Shown here: positions 1 to 8,435 of the stretch, in pieces
How the letters are laid out: each line of letters begins with the position of its first letter
How positions within the stretch are numbered: the stretch's first letter is position 1
Origin: Couchioplanes caeruleus
GTDB taxonomy: Bacteria; Actinomycetota; Actinomycetes; Mycobacteriales; Micromonosporaceae
NCBI RefSeq assembly: GCF_003751945.1
Contig: NZ_RJKL01000001.1
Coordinates: forward strand, 2,046,001-2,110,000
Direction: 5' to 3'
Length of the DNA stretch: 64,000 bases
Made by a program: the position numbers and the translations under genes
The notes under the pieces: model-generated
What the model was told of the DNA's origin: nothing
What the model saw: only the letters and a program-made list of their open reading frames with translations
The model's database searches: none

Positions 1-1404
1 ACTCAGGCCCACGCCGTTGCCCACGCCCACGCCGTTGCCCACGCCCACGCCGTTGCCCACGCCCACGCCGTTGCCCAAACCCAAGTCCGTTCCCGTGCCT
101 ATGCCCGAGCGCGAGCCCGTGCCCGTGCCCGTGCGCAGGCCCATGCCCGAGCGCAAGCCTGTGCCCGAGCCCCTGCCTGAGCCCGAGCCCGAGCCCGAGG
201 CGGAGACGGAGGCGGAGGCTGGGCCGGTGCCGTCCACCGATGCGCCGCCGTGCCCGTCGTCGGTCACCGTGATGATCAATCGGTCACCGAGGCGTTCCGC
301 CACGACCTCGGCCCTGCTCGCGTTCGCGTGCTTGACGACGTTGGTCAGCGCTTCGGATACGGCGAAGTAGGCGATCGCTTCGATGCTCGGCGAGCAGCGC
401 TGTGCGACATCGACGCGAAGCTTCACCGGCAGGGGTGCCCGGGCGACGATGCCGGACAGCGCCGCATCGAGTCCCCGGTCGTTGAGCACCGCCGGGTGCA
501 GGCCGCGGACGAAGTCACGCAGCTCGGCCAGCGCGGTCACGGCCTCTTCGTGGGCAGCGGCAACGACCTCCTGCACGTCCGGTGACCGGTCGGACAGTGT
601 CGCGCGGGCCATGCCCAGATTCATCGCGAGCGAGACGAGGCGCTGCTGCACACCGTCGTGCAGGTCGCGCTCGATGCGGCGCCGTTCGGCGTCGGCGGCG
701 TCCACGAGATCTGCCCTGCTGCGTGCCAGCGACTCGACCCGCTCGGCGAGCTTTTCGGCACGGCCAGGACCAAGCAGGCGTCGGGCCGCGGCCGTGTCGG
801 CCACGGCGACGCCGCGCGCGACCCACGGCGCTGCGAACAGCAGCACCGCGGCGCCGCCGAACCACACCACGGAGCTCCGCAGAGACAGATTGTCGCCGGA
901 CAGGATCGCGAGCACGGGCGCAAACCAACAGAACAGAACAACCACCCCGCCGAGGCCGCCCAGCAGCGGGGCGAGCAGATGGTAGGCGAGCTGCCGCCAC
1001 ACGGAGGCGGCGGTCCACGGCCGGAGAATGCGGTGCCAACCCGTGCCCGGGTCGGGCATCGGCGCGGCGATGTCGAGACCGAGCACGGCCCGGAACCGCT
1101 CCCGTTGCATCGCGCTGAGGAACCGCACACAGCCGAGGAGTGCCAGCGGGCTGGTGAGGGTGACGGCTACGTACAGAACGGGTAGCAGCCAGTGACCGGT
1201 CGGCCCGACGACAAGGCTGGCGAGGGACGCCCACCACACCACACCCAGAAGCCAGATAGTGGCGCCCGTCACGGCGCTGAAGAGCATCCCGGTCACCACA
1301 TGGAAGGTCGCGCGCCAGGCTTCCGGCGAAGCCAGCGAGCGCAGCAGCATCACGGGCCTGGAGGGCCTCGGGTGCGTCGCGACTTCGTTCGAGCTGCGGG
1401 TCAT
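1..1404 (-). CDS. Sensor histidine kinase, NarL/DesK type (C-terminus outside window)
   Basis: This is a membrane sensor kinase whose reading frame is open to the left window edge, giving 468 residues with the stop outside. The N-terminal 230 residues hold several hydrophobic segments resembling the sensor domain common in actinobacterial kinases. The HisKA_3 phosphoacceptor box RRRIERDLHDGVQQR has His at about residue 249. The HATPase domain has an N-box (SEALTNVVKHA) and a DDGHGG motif at about 382-387. After that, where the ATP lid and G2 box should follow within roughly ten residues, there are some 75 residues rich in Gly, Ser, Thr, Val and Asn, ending in GNGVGLS at the edge. The ATG at 1404 was chosen as the first Met before the hydrophobic region. 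It diverges from the ABC exporter at 1562, which it may control. A response regulator would be expected just left of the window. Confidence 0.85.
   Translation of the reverse strand, partial: MTRSSNEVATHPRPSRPVMLLRSLASPEAWRATFHVVTGMLFSAVTGATIWLLGVVWWASLASLVVGPTGHWLLPVLYVAVTLTSPLALLGCVRFLSAMQRERFRAVLGLDIAAPMPDPGTGWHRILRPWTAASVWRQLAYHLLAPLLGGLGGVVVLFCWFAPVLAILSGDNLSLRSSVVWFGGAAVLLFAAPWVARGVAVADTAAARRLLGPGRAEKLAERVESLARSRADLVDAADAERRRIERDLHDGVQQRLVSLAMNLGMARATLSDRSPDVQEVVAAAHEEAVTALAELRDFVRGLHPAVLNDRGLDAALSGIVARAPLPVKLRVDVAQRCSPSIEAIAYFAVSEALTNVVKHANASRAEVVAERLGDRLIITVTDDGHGGASVDGTGPASASVSASGSGSGSGRGSGTGLRSGMGLRTGTGTGSRSGIGTGTDLGLGNGVGVGNGVGVGNGVGVGNGVGLS
7..76. repeat. 18-bp tandem repeat, about 3.9 copies, inside the kinase gene
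   Basis: The unit gcccacgccgttgcccac occurs at 7-24, 25-42 and 43-60 without change, with a nearly complete fourth copy at 61-76. On the minus strand it encodes a six-residue Gly-Val-Gly-Val-Gly-Asn period in the kinase. Looser Gly-Ser/Gly-Thr coding continues to about position 220. Confidence 0.95.
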
Positions 1405-1561
1405 GCGTTCACGGTAGGGATGCCGGCGCCAGTCGGCCATCGGGCGTACCCCACGTCTCAGGGTAGGGAAAACCCCAAGGCGATGGGGCTGCCAACCCCA
1501 GTTACAGCGCCCTCGTGCACTGGCAGCGTCAACACCGGCCTGACGACATGAGGAGCAACCA

Positions 1562-2482
1562 ATGATCGAGGCACGCAACCTGACGAAAAGGTACGGCGAG
1601 AAGCTTGCCGTCGACGAGCTGACGTTCACTGTCCGCCCAGGCCTGGTGACCGGCTTCCTCGGCCCCAACGGCGCCGGCAAATCCACCACCATGCGGATGA
1701 TTCTCGGCCTGGACACGCCCACGAGTGGTTCGGTGCTGGTGAACGGCAGGCCATATCGGGCACACCCGGCACCGCTGCACGAGGTGGGCGCGCTGCTGGA
1801 GGCACGCTCGATCCACCCCGGCCGCACCGCGTTCCACCATCTGCTGGCACTGGCTCGCACCAACGGCATCCGCCGCTCGCGGGTCGACGACGTGATCGAG
1901 GCTGTCGGTCTCTCCGACGTTGCACGGCGGCGGGCCGGCAGGTTCTCGCTCGGGATGGGGCAGCGGCTCGGCATCGCCACGGCGTTGCTCGGCGACCCGC
2001 GCACGATCGTGCTCGACGAGCCACTCAACGGTCTCGACACCGAGGGCATCCGCTGGGTGCGTGCGCTGTTGCAAAGCCTCGCCGCCGAGGGACGCACCGT
2101 TTTCGTCTCCTCGCACCTGATGAACGAGATGGCACTTACCGCCCAGCATCTCATCGTCGTCGGTAAGGGTCGCCTGATCGCCGACACCGGTATGGCGGAG
2201 TTCCTACGAGCTCACGCTCGCAGCGTGGTGCGGGTACGCACCGCCGAACCTCATGCGCTCATCACCCACCTGACGGGGCCCGACATCGAGGTCTCGTTCG
2301 AGCCGGACGAAGCACTGACCGTGTCCGGATTGACCACCGACCAGATCGGCAAGGCCGCCGGTGCGGCGGGGATCACGCTGCTCGAGCTCACCGCACAACA
2401 CTCCTCGCTGGAGGACGCCTTCATCGACCTGACCGGCGACGCGGTCGAATACCGCGCGGCTACCGTCGGAGCGCCGTCGTGA
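1562..2482 (+). CDS. ABC transporter ATP-binding protein (ABC-2 export type)
   Basis: This is the 306-residue nucleotide-binding subunit of a drug or antibiotic exporter of the DrrA/CcmA/BcrA kind. The Walker A motif GPNGAGKST lies near residue 35. The signature region reads FSLGMGQRLGIA, slightly different from LSGGQ but normal for this branch. Walker B is IVLDEPLNGLD, followed by the switch motif VSSHLMNEM. The C-terminal 80 residues are the usual accessory domain. A GAGGAG ribosome-binding site sits just before the ATG. The TGA overlaps the GTG of the permease at 2479 by 4 bp, so the two are translationally coupled. It lies divergent from the histidine kinase, an arrangement typical of kinase-controlled efflux systems. 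Confidence 0.93.
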   Translation: MIEARNLTKRYGEKLAVDELTFTVRPGLVTGFLGPNGAGKSTTMRMILGLDTPTSGSVLVNGRPYRAHPAPLHEVGALLEARSIHPGRTAFHHLLALARTNGIRRSRVDDVIEAVGLSDVARRRAGRFSLGMGQRLGIATALLGDPRTIVLDEPLNGLDTEGIRWVRALLQSLAAEGRTVFVSSHLMNEMALTAQHLIVVGKGRLIADTGMAEFLRAHARSVVRVRTAEPHALITHLTGPDIEVSFEPDEALTVSGLTTDQIGKAAGAAGITLLELTAQHSSLEDAFIDLTGDAVEYRAATVGAPS

Positions 2483-3282
2483 CGAGTCTCTTCCTTCCGC
2501 CCTACAGCCACGAACAGCGTGTCACCTACCTCCGCGTGATCGGGTCCGAGTGGACGAAGCTGCGTTCTCTGCTATCCACGATCTGGTGCTTGGCGGCTAC
2601 CGTCGCGCTCGTCATCGGCGTCGGGCTGGCGTACGCCAGCCTGCGCGCCGCCCGGCCGCCGGCCGATCCGTCCACCTTCGATTCCACCGCGGTCAGCCTT
2701 GCCGGTGTACAGCTTGCACAGTTGGCAATCGGCGTACTGGGCGTGCTGTTCATCACCGGCGAATACGCCACGGGATCGATCAGGGCAAGCCTGGCGGCGG
2801 TGCCGGGCCGCCTGCCAATGTTGTGGGGCAAGGCAATCACGTTCGGCCTCACTACTCTCCTGCTGGCAGTGCCCGCCGTGCTGGTCGCGTTCCTCGCCGG
2901 CCAATCGATCCTGGCCGCCGAAAGCCTGGACACCAGCCTCGGCCAGCCTGGCGTGATGCGGGCCGTGCTCGGCAGTGCTTTGTTCCTCACCGCGGTGGGC
3001 CTGCTCGGCCTCGGTCTGGGCGCGCTGCTGCGTAACACCGCCGCCGGGATCTCGGCTTTGTTCGGACTCCTCTTCGCCCCGCAACTCGTATTCGGGCTGC
3101 TGCCGGAGTCGATGTCAGACGCGGCCTACCGGTATCTGCCGACCCCGGCCGGCGCGGCCGTCAGCAGCGTCTACAGAGACCCGGTCACGCTCGCTCCGTG
3201 GGCCGGATTCGGGTTGTTCTGTCTCTACACCGCAATCGTGCTCGGGCTGGCCGCGTGGCAACTGCGCCGCCGGGATGCCTGA
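2479..3282 (+). CDS. ABC-2 type transporter permease
   Basis: This 267-residue membrane subunit has about six hydrophobic segments: an N-terminal pass around residues 32-53, a cluster at 75-95, further passes near 115-140 and 155-190, and a C-terminal pass before the RRRDA end. The stretch LGVLFITGEYATGSIRASLAAVP, read in pieces, matches the ABC-2 permease pattern seen in actinobacterial exporters. It starts at a GTG overlapping the stop of the ATPase gene by 4 bp. It should form the channel with that ATPase; the substrate cannot be told from the sequence. The peptidase gene follows after 26 bp and may be cotranscribed. Confidence 0.9.
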   Translation: MTSLFLPPYSHEQRVTYLRVIGSEWTKLRSLLSTIWCLAATVALVIGVGLAYASLRAARPPADPSTFDSTAVSLAGVQLAQLAIGVLGVLFITGEYATGSIRASLAAVPGRLPMLWGKAITFGLTTLLLAVPAVLVAFLAGQSILAAESLDTSLGQPGVMRAVLGSALFLTAVGLLGLGLGALLRNTAAGISALFGLLFAPQLVFGLLPESMSDAAYRYLPTPAGAAVSSVYRDPVTLAPWAGFGLFCLYTAIVLGLAAWQLRRRDA

Positions 3283-3308
3283 GCTGCCACCCCTATCAGG
3301 AGAATTCG

Positions 3309-4850
3309 ATGAAACGACCACGGTTGGGCGCGGTGCTGGCCGCAGTGTTGGCCACTACGGCGGGGGTGGGAATCGTTCCCGCTCAGGCCGGTACGACGCA
3401 GGACGCTGACGAAGGACTCGCTTGGTTCCATCACCAGGCCATCGACTGGAAGTCGTGTCAGCACGGCGTGGACGACGCCGACGGACGCGCTCTGGACGAG
3501 GCGGGAGTGCAATGCGGTGACGTCCGCGTACCACTGGACTACCACCGGCCGCGCGGGCGCACCATCACGGTCGCTGTGGCCCGCAGCAAGGCCACCGACC
3601 CGGCTCACTACGCCGGGCCGCTGCTGATCAACCTGGGCGGTCCCGCGAACCCGGTGCTCTCCCGCGTTCCGGAGGCCAGGCAGGGCTTGGGCGAAACCGG
3701 CGCCAGATTCGACATCATCGGCATGGACATCCGATTCTCCGGGCGCAGCACGCCGATCGACTGCGGCTGGCCGGCGAGCTGGTTGCCGCGCTCCGCCGGC
3801 GCGGACCGGGAAAGCTTCCGCCGGATGGTCACGATGTCGAACGACCTGGCCTCCCGATGTGTCCGCGCTCACGCCGACCTCCTGCCGTACGCGAGCGCGG
3901 AGAACGCCGCCCGCGACATGGACGTCATCCGGGCCGTGCTGGGTGCGCCGAAGTTGTCCTTCCTCGGCTACTCGCAGGGAAGCTATCTGGGCGCGCAGTA
4001 CATCGCGCAGTTCCCGCAGAGGGCCGGGCGCATCGTCCTCGACAGCGCCATCGACCCGAATCGCCCCGGAGTAGCGATCCTGCGTGACCGCACGGCGACC
4101 GCACGTCATGAGGCGGCACTTCGGGAATGGGCCGGATGGGCCGCGGCGCACGACGCGAGTGTTCACCTCGGGACGACGACCGAACGGGTTCTCGAGACGG
4201 TGAACCGGGTGTATCTGGCCGCCGCCCGCACACCTCTGCGTGTGGGTGCCTACCTGGTCGACGACACCATCATCCCCGGTGTCATCGGCACACTCCTGGT
4301 CGGCGACAGCGAGGAGAACGCCCTCGAATTGGCGGCCACGGTGCGCGTGCTGGCGCGGGCGACCGACAATGGCAGCGCCGAACCGACGCCGGCTTTCGCG
4401 GCCACGCTGGAGGGACAGTTGACCGGGCGGGACTCCGCGCAGCGCAGCGCAGCGACCGCCATGTTGTGCGGTGACTCGCCGGCATCGCGCAACGTCCAGA
4501 CATACTGGCGCGACGTCCAGGCGGCACGCGCCGAGGCACCCCTGTTCGGCCCATTGGCCAGCAACATCAACCCGTGTGCATTCTGGCCGAGGCTGCCGCG
4601 GGCGGGGGCGACCCGCATCAGGACGGGCGTTCCAGCCCTGATCGTGCAGGCCGCCGGCGACATCAACGCGACCCTGGAGATGGGCCAGGCCATGCATCGC
4701 GCCCTCACCGGTTCCCGAATGATCACTCTGGCCGGTGTCCGCGACCACGGCGTCTATCTGTTCCGAGGGTCCGCATGCGTCGATACGGCCGTGAACACCT
4801 ACCTAGTTAGCGGCAACCTGCCTGCATCCGATTTGACCTGCTCCCCATAG
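3309..4850 (+). CDS. Secreted alpha/beta hydrolase, tripeptidyl aminopeptidase (Tap, S33) family
   Basis: This is a 513-residue exported serine hydrolase. The start is the ATG at 3309, preceded by AGGAG at a good distance; an upstream in-frame GTG lies inside the permease gene and is rejected. The N-terminus MKRPRLGAVLAAVLATTAG ending at AQA is a signal peptide. The nucleophile elbow GYSQGSYLG, acid region VQAAGDINATLE and catalytic HG in VRDHGVYLF give a complete Ser-Asp-His triad, and the last 100 residues match the TAP-like C-terminal domain. The family removes tripeptides or other N-terminal groups from extracellular peptides. Its place behind the exporter genes could mean that it acts on the exported compound or on a competitor peptide, but this is inference. 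Confidence 0.9.
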   Translation: MKRPRLGAVLAAVLATTAGVGIVPAQAGTTQDADEGLAWFHHQAIDWKSCQHGVDDADGRALDEAGVQCGDVRVPLDYHRPRGRTITVAVARSKATDPAHYAGPLLINLGGPANPVLSRVPEARQGLGETGARFDIIGMDIRFSGRSTPIDCGWPASWLPRSAGADRESFRRMVTMSNDLASRCVRAHADLLPYASAENAARDMDVIRAVLGAPKLSFLGYSQGSYLGAQYIAQFPQRAGRIVLDSAIDPNRPGVAILRDRTATARHEAALREWAGWAAAHDASVHLGTTTERVLETVNRVYLAAARTPLRVGAYLVDDTIIPGVIGTLLVGDSEENALELAATVRVLARATDNGSAEPTPAFAATLEGQLTGRDSAQRSAATAMLCGDSPASRNVQTYWRDVQAARAEAPLFGPLASNINPCAFWPRLPRAGATRIRTGVPALIVQAAGDINATLEMGQAMHRALTGSRMITLAGVRDHGVYLFRGSACVDTAVNTYLVSGNLPASDLTCSP

Positions 4851-5405
4851 CCTGCCGCGCCGAGACGTTCACCTCGATCGTGCGCATTGGAGGGAAAGGA
4901 CTGTCATCGCAACGATCGTGGCGGTTCCGTCGGCCGAATTGCCGTTGGTGCTGGCTCGGGGCGACCAGCGCCCGGCCAGGAAGCAACCGGCTCTCGGCCT
5001 CGGAAGCGACCGGCTCCCGCCCGGAAGCGACCCAGCACCCGGCCAGGAAGCGACCGGCTCCCGCCCGGGACCGCCGGTGTGGCCGCAGCGCAGCGCGTCG
5101 ACGGTGCCGTCTGCAACGCGGTTCAGGGAAATCCGGCGAAGGCGTTCGTTGCCGATTCTCCGACGAGGTGCGCTCATCGGCCGGCTTCGCCGCTTGGCTG
5201 GCACGGCTGGCCGGGCGATTACTTGCGCGGCCGGAACGCGGTTGAGGCCGCTGCAGACGGTCGCGGTGGTGGTGGGGCTTGCAGCGGTGGCGGTGGCCGA
5301 CGGCGAGGCGAACTGCAGGAGGCAGCGCTTAACGCATGCGGTGAAGCCGTCGGCTACCGCGACCTCCCGGCGTTATTCGAGCCCCTTGAGCACGGCATGA
5401 CGACA
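4851..5405. other. Non-coding gap with short direct repeats
   Basis: No convincing gene is seen here. Several frames are open only because of GC bias, and their translations are Arg/Pro/Gly-rich with no domain. The middle part (about 4971-5068) contains an imperfect repeated phrase: a 23-bp copy beginning ggaagcgaccggctcccgcc at 5002-5024 recurs at 5046-5068, and cccggccaggaagc occurs before each array. The rest shows nothing recognisable. Confidence 0.6.
5002..5068. repeat. Pair of 23-bp direct repeats
   Basis: The two copies, 5002-5024 and 5046-5068, are identical over 23 bp and separated by 21 bp. A degenerate third copy lies just upstream at about 4980-5000. The function is unknown; slippage-type duplication in GC-rich non-coding DNA is the simplest reading. 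Confidence 0.8.
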
Positions 5406-5437
5406 GTCGGGCAGGTGACCACAACCACCTGCCCGAC
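5406..5437 (-). terminator. Hairpin terminator of the yidC operon
   Basis: gtcgggcaggtg (5406-5417) and cacctgcccgac (5426-5437) form a perfect 12-bp stem with an 8-nt loop. It lies 21 bp beyond the stop codon of the membrane insertase gene, read on the minus strand. There is no long U tract, as is normal for actinobacterial terminators. Confidence 0.8.
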
Positions 5438-5458
5438 ACCGGGCGGCACGGTCGTCGC

Positions 5459-6364
5459 CTAGTTGGAGGGCTTCTTCTGCTTCGTCGGCTTGGCACCGAC
5501 TTTGGGTGCTGCGGATGTCGGGGCTCGGCCGCTCGTGTTCTCGGCGGGAACGATCCGCATTCCGGTGGTGTTCGCGGTGTCCGTTGGTGGGTACCTGCGC
5601 AGGATCCACGCCTGTTGCCCGTAGGCGAACAGGGTCTGCGTTGTCCAGTAGAGGACCACGCCGATGGGGAACAGCGCGCCGGAGACGAGCAGTGACAAGG
5701 GGATGCCGAACAGCATCAGTCGCTGCACCGTTCTCGCCTGCGGGTCCGGAGCCCATCCGGTCTTGAGGATCATCTGTCGGCTGGTGAGGAAGGTTGTGGC
5801 CACCATCACCGCGATCAGGACCGCCGCCACGATCTTGACTGTGCCTCCGGTCGAGCTGAAGCTCGCGGCGATCGGCGCGCCGAAAAGCTGTGCGTTCGCC
5901 GCGCTGTCGAACTGTGCCGAAGTCCAGCCGTACAGGGTGCGGGAGGCGTCGCTGGTGACGGTCGGCCTGAGGTGACGCAACACGTGGAGCAACCCGAACA
6001 GGACCGGGGCCTGCAGCAGCATCGGCAGGATGCTCATCAGGGGGTTGACCTGCTCCGCTCGGTAGAGCTTTCGGAGTTCCTTGTGCAGGGTCTGCCGGTC
6101 ACCTGTGTACCTGCCCTGCAATGCCTTGACCTTGGGTTGCAGCAGCTGCACCGCTCGTTGTGACCTGACCTGCTTGATCACGATCGGGATCAGTGCGGTC
6201 CGGACGGTCAGCACCAGGAAGACGATGCCGAGCACCCAGGACCAGTTCGTGTGCCAGCCGTTCGCACCCTCCAGCACCGTGTCCCAGGCAGCGTGCCAGA
6301 ACAGCAGGACTGCGGAGATTGCCGAGTAGACCACCGCCATCAGCGGGCTGAACAGTGCACTCAT
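5459..6364 (-). CDS. yidC: Membrane protein insertase, YidC/Oxa1 family
   Basis: This 301-residue integral membrane protein inserts and folds other membrane proteins, alone or with SecYEG. It has a long hydrophobic N-terminal helix, then the conserved cytoplasmic loop rich in basic and Gln residues (IKQVRSQRAVQLLQPKVKALQ), followed by the segment PLMSILPMLLQAPVLFGLLHVL and two more helices near residues 155-175 and 200-225. An Arg in the first conserved helix (LTVRTALIPI) fits the hydrophilic-groove Arg of the family. The C-terminal tail is basic and disordered (KVGAKPTKQKKPSN). It lacks the rpmH-rnpA neighbours of the chromosomal-origin copy, so it is probably a second, accessory insertase. 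DUF6412 lies upstream on the same strand. Confidence 0.92.
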   Translation of the reverse strand: MSALFSPLMAVVYSAISAVLLFWHAAWDTVLEGANGWHTNWSWVLGIVFLVLTVRTALIPIVIKQVRSQRAVQLLQPKVKALQGRYTGDRQTLHKELRKLYRAEQVNPLMSILPMLLQAPVLFGLLHVLRHLRPTVTSDASRTLYGWTSAQFDSAANAQLFGAPIAASFSSTGGTVKIVAAVLIAVMVATTFLTSRQMILKTGWAPDPQARTVQRLMLFGIPLSLLVSGALFPIGVVLYWTTQTLFAYGQQAWILRRYPPTDTANTTGMRIVPAENTSGRAPTSAAPKVGAKPTKQKKPSN

Positions 6365-6595
6365 CGCGCAACCCGCCGGGGTTGAAAGGTGTGGGAAGCC
6401 GGCGACAAGGCTCGGCGTGAGTGGGATTCGGAAGGCGTGTGACCGCTGCCGGGTGGATACCCGACGGCGGCGAGACAGGGCAGGACAATGGGCATGACGA
6501 ACCCCTCGAAGAACGGCAGTGGCCGGATCAGGACATGGGTAATCGCCAGCGGCCGCGACGAGCGGTAAGGGATTCGAGCAGTGAGGCGAAGACGC

Positions 6596-6877
6596 TCAGG
6601 CGGCCGCGAGGAGCCCCGTGGGCCCTCTCGGCCGGGTACGTCCTGCGGCATCGGGATCACGATGGCGTGGAACGCCGGTACGCCCTGCGCACTCTCGCAA
6701 CGCCCGGCGGGTGATGACCGGGGTGACCGAGGTGGCGCGACGGCTCAGCACCACGCCTGCGGCGAGTACAGCGATCAGCAGCACGCCGGCGAGGGCACCC
6801 GTGCCGACGAGCAGACCGGTCGGGCCGGCATCAGTCAGCACGCTGACCACCTGCCGGAACGCCTCGAACCAGATCAC
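6596..6877 (-). CDS. DUF6412 small membrane protein
   Basis: This 93-residue protein has one strong hydrophobic segment (about residues 20-45) and ends in an Arg/Pro-rich tail containing RDPDAAGRTRPRGP. That tail is the hallmark of the DUF6412 family, which in actinobacteria is repeatedly found directly upstream of accessory yidC genes. The role is unknown; membrane position and linkage suggest a helper of the insertase. The start is a GTG at 6877 without a clear ribosome-binding site, so the N-terminus is uncertain. The 230 bp between it and yidC contains no convincing gene. Confidence 0.7.
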   Translation of the reverse strand: MIWFEAFRQVVSVLTDAGPTGLLVGTGALAGVLLIAVLAAGVVLSRRATSVTPVITRRALRECAGRTGVPRHRDPDAAGRTRPRGPTGLLAAA

Positions 6878-6996
6878 GCCGCTACCGTACCGTCAGGGTG
6901 CAACTTCCCATCGCGTACATCAAACGCACTGGCGTCCGTTGTCGGTTAGCAACGAGACGCAGGACCGAGCCGGGATCACGAGTTCAGACCAGCCAT

Positions 6997-7479
6997 TTAC
7001 GCGCCCAAGGACTTCCTCATCTGTTGTGTCACGACGCGGTATCCCGAGGTTTCGTACAGGTGGATGGCTGGGGCGTTGAACCCGAATACGTTGAGCTCCA
7101 ACGACTTCATCCCATGGGACAAGGCGGCCTCCTCGGCTGCCGAGAGCAGAGCGCGTCCGTAGCCCGTTTCGCGATGTGCCTCATCAACATGGATGAAGTA
7201 CAGGAATGCGCAGTCAGGAACGCCGCGAGGGTGGGTCAGACCCAGCCATGCCGCGCCTACCGGGGTGCCGTCCGGCCGGAGGCCCTTCAGGAAGAGCATG
7301 CCCTCCGTCGCGAGGCCGTCCGGCAGCAGGTCACGGCGGGCCTTGCGGGCCAGTTCCGGAGCGTTTTCGGAGGACCAGTTGCCGATGGCGACCTGCGAAG
7401 CGGCCAGCACCTTTCTGGTCGCCTCGTTCCATTCGTCGAACTCGGACTCTCGCATCGGGCGCACGATCAACTCAGGCAT
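6997..7479 (-). CDS. GNAT family N-acetyltransferase
   Basis: This 160-residue protein transfers an acetyl group from acetyl-CoA to an amine; the substrate is unknown. The start is placed at the Met of MPELIVRPM, because an upstream in-frame start would add 15 unusual residues. Motif A of the GNAT fold is visible as FLYFIHVDEAHRETGYGRALL, carrying the R-x-x-G-x-G/A pyrophosphate-binding loop. Motif B is AIHLYETSGYRVVTQQM, with the typical LYE..GY pattern close to the C-terminus. It stands alone on the minus strand, facing away from the DUF1062 gene. Confidence 0.9.
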   Translation of the reverse strand: MPELIVRPMRESEFDEWNEATRKVLAASQVAIGNWSSENAPELARKARRDLLPDGLATEGMLFLKGLRPDGTPVGAAWLGLTHPRGVPDCAFLYFIHVDEAHRETGYGRALLSAAEEAALSHGMKSLELNVFGFNAPAIHLYETSGYRVVTQQMRKSLGA

Positions 7480-7841
7480 GGTGTGATGCTGGCACACGGT
7501 GCGGACCGTCCACGAGCGACACAAATGCTCGTCGGCGAACGGCGTGCGGAAGCAGGGCGTCCGAGCGGACGTCGACCCGGGCAGGCCGCATCGACGCGCC
7601 CACTACGTCTTCCCTAGGCACCGCCATGACCCGCGGGAACGGAGCCCGGCGGTGAGGCGCTCGAAAACCAGTGGAACAGCGCCGCTGTGCGCCACTACCG
7701 TGCTGCCGAACCACGTCGTCTAGGCAAGGACGTGCCGTTGTACACCCTGTGAGACCTCCCGAGCGCTGATTCGTCGCGCGTCGCGCATGTGCGCCGCGCT
7801 TCTTCCTGCTGCGGACTTCTCACTGAAAACGGTGTACTTCT
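7480..7841. other. Divergent intergenic region, no gene seen
   Basis: These 362 bp separate the acetyltransferase (minus) and the DUF1062 gene (plus). Small open frames lack ribosome-binding sites and family resemblance. Promoters for both genes must lie here, but no clear -35/-10 pair, operator or hairpin could be assigned. Confidence 0.5.
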
Positions 7842-8390
7842 GTGCTCAATAACTGGGCGGTCGTGCCCACCTGCCTACCTCTGGTCCTCCGCCGCTGCCA
7901 CGCGTGCGCGTCCGAACGCTTCCGGGCGAGCGGCAAATTTCGCATCAACGCAAACCACAAGCTCATCGACGCCTGGCTCCTCGCGCTGTGCACCGCTTGC
8001 GGGGACACTGCAAAGTTCACGCTCCTGGAGCGGATGAACGTGCGCTCCATACGACCTGAGCTGCTGGACCGACTGCATGACAACGATCCTCGCCTGACAG
8101 CCGAGCTGATCCAGGATCCGCTCGTGCAGCGCCGTAATCGCATCGCCCTGGACTGGAACAACGCCTGGCGCCTCGACACCGGCGGATCGGATCATCTCGA
8201 CCGGGAAGTGATCGATGTCTCGGTCCGCTTTGCGGCGCGGATTCCTGTCCGGCCGGTGCGACTGATCGCCGACGGTTGCGGTCTCTCGCGGGCCGAGGTC
8301 GAGAGGCTGATCACGGAGGGGAAGCTCGTCTCGGCGGTCCGGCTGAGCGGCAAGCTCTGCGGCGACTTCACTTTCACGCTCAAACGCTGA
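7842..8390 (+). CDS. DUF1062 domain-containing protein
   Basis: This 182-residue protein begins with a Cys-pair region (RRCHACAS ... ALCTACGDTAKF) that looks like a small zinc-binding module, followed by a mainly helical region with the family's invariant-looking stretch VQRRNRIALDWNNAWRLD. The C-terminal 50 residues (GCGLSRAEVERLITEGKL ... LCGDFTFTLKR) resemble the end of other DUF1062 members and read like an S4-type or winged element. The biochemical function is unknown. The ATG at 7842 has no strong ribosome-binding site; a slightly later start is possible. It converges with the histidine kinase gene over a shared hairpin. Confidence 0.85.
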   Translation: MLNNWAVVPTCLPLVLRRCHACASERFRASGKFRINANHKLIDAWLLALCTACGDTAKFTLLERMNVRSIRPELLDRLHDNDPRLTAELIQDPLVQRRNRIALDWNNAWRLDTGGSDHLDREVIDVSVRFAARIPVRPVRLIADGCGLSRAEVERLITEGKLVSAVRLSGKLCGDFTFTLKR

Positions 8391-8402
8391 TCTCGGCACC
8401 AG

Positions 8403-8435
8403 GGGCCTGTCCGGCAACAGCCGCCGGGCAGGCCC
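8403..8435. terminator. Bidirectional hairpin between convergent genes
   Basis: gggcctgtccgg (8403-8414) pairs with ccgggcaggccc (8424-8435) in a 12-bp stem with one G-U pair and a 9-nt loop. It sits 12 bp after the DUF1062 stop and at the stop of the opposing kinase gene, so it can serve both. Confidence 0.8.

Noticed and set aside
17..370. Plus-strand Pro-rich frame with PTPTPL repeats
   Set aside because: It is the antisense of the histidine kinase repeat; the minus frame carries the real HATPase motifs.
4887..5462. Open frame of 191 codons in the intergenic gap
   Set aside because: Composition is Gly/Arg/Pro-rich, includes the direct repeats, runs over the terminator and has no family resemblance.
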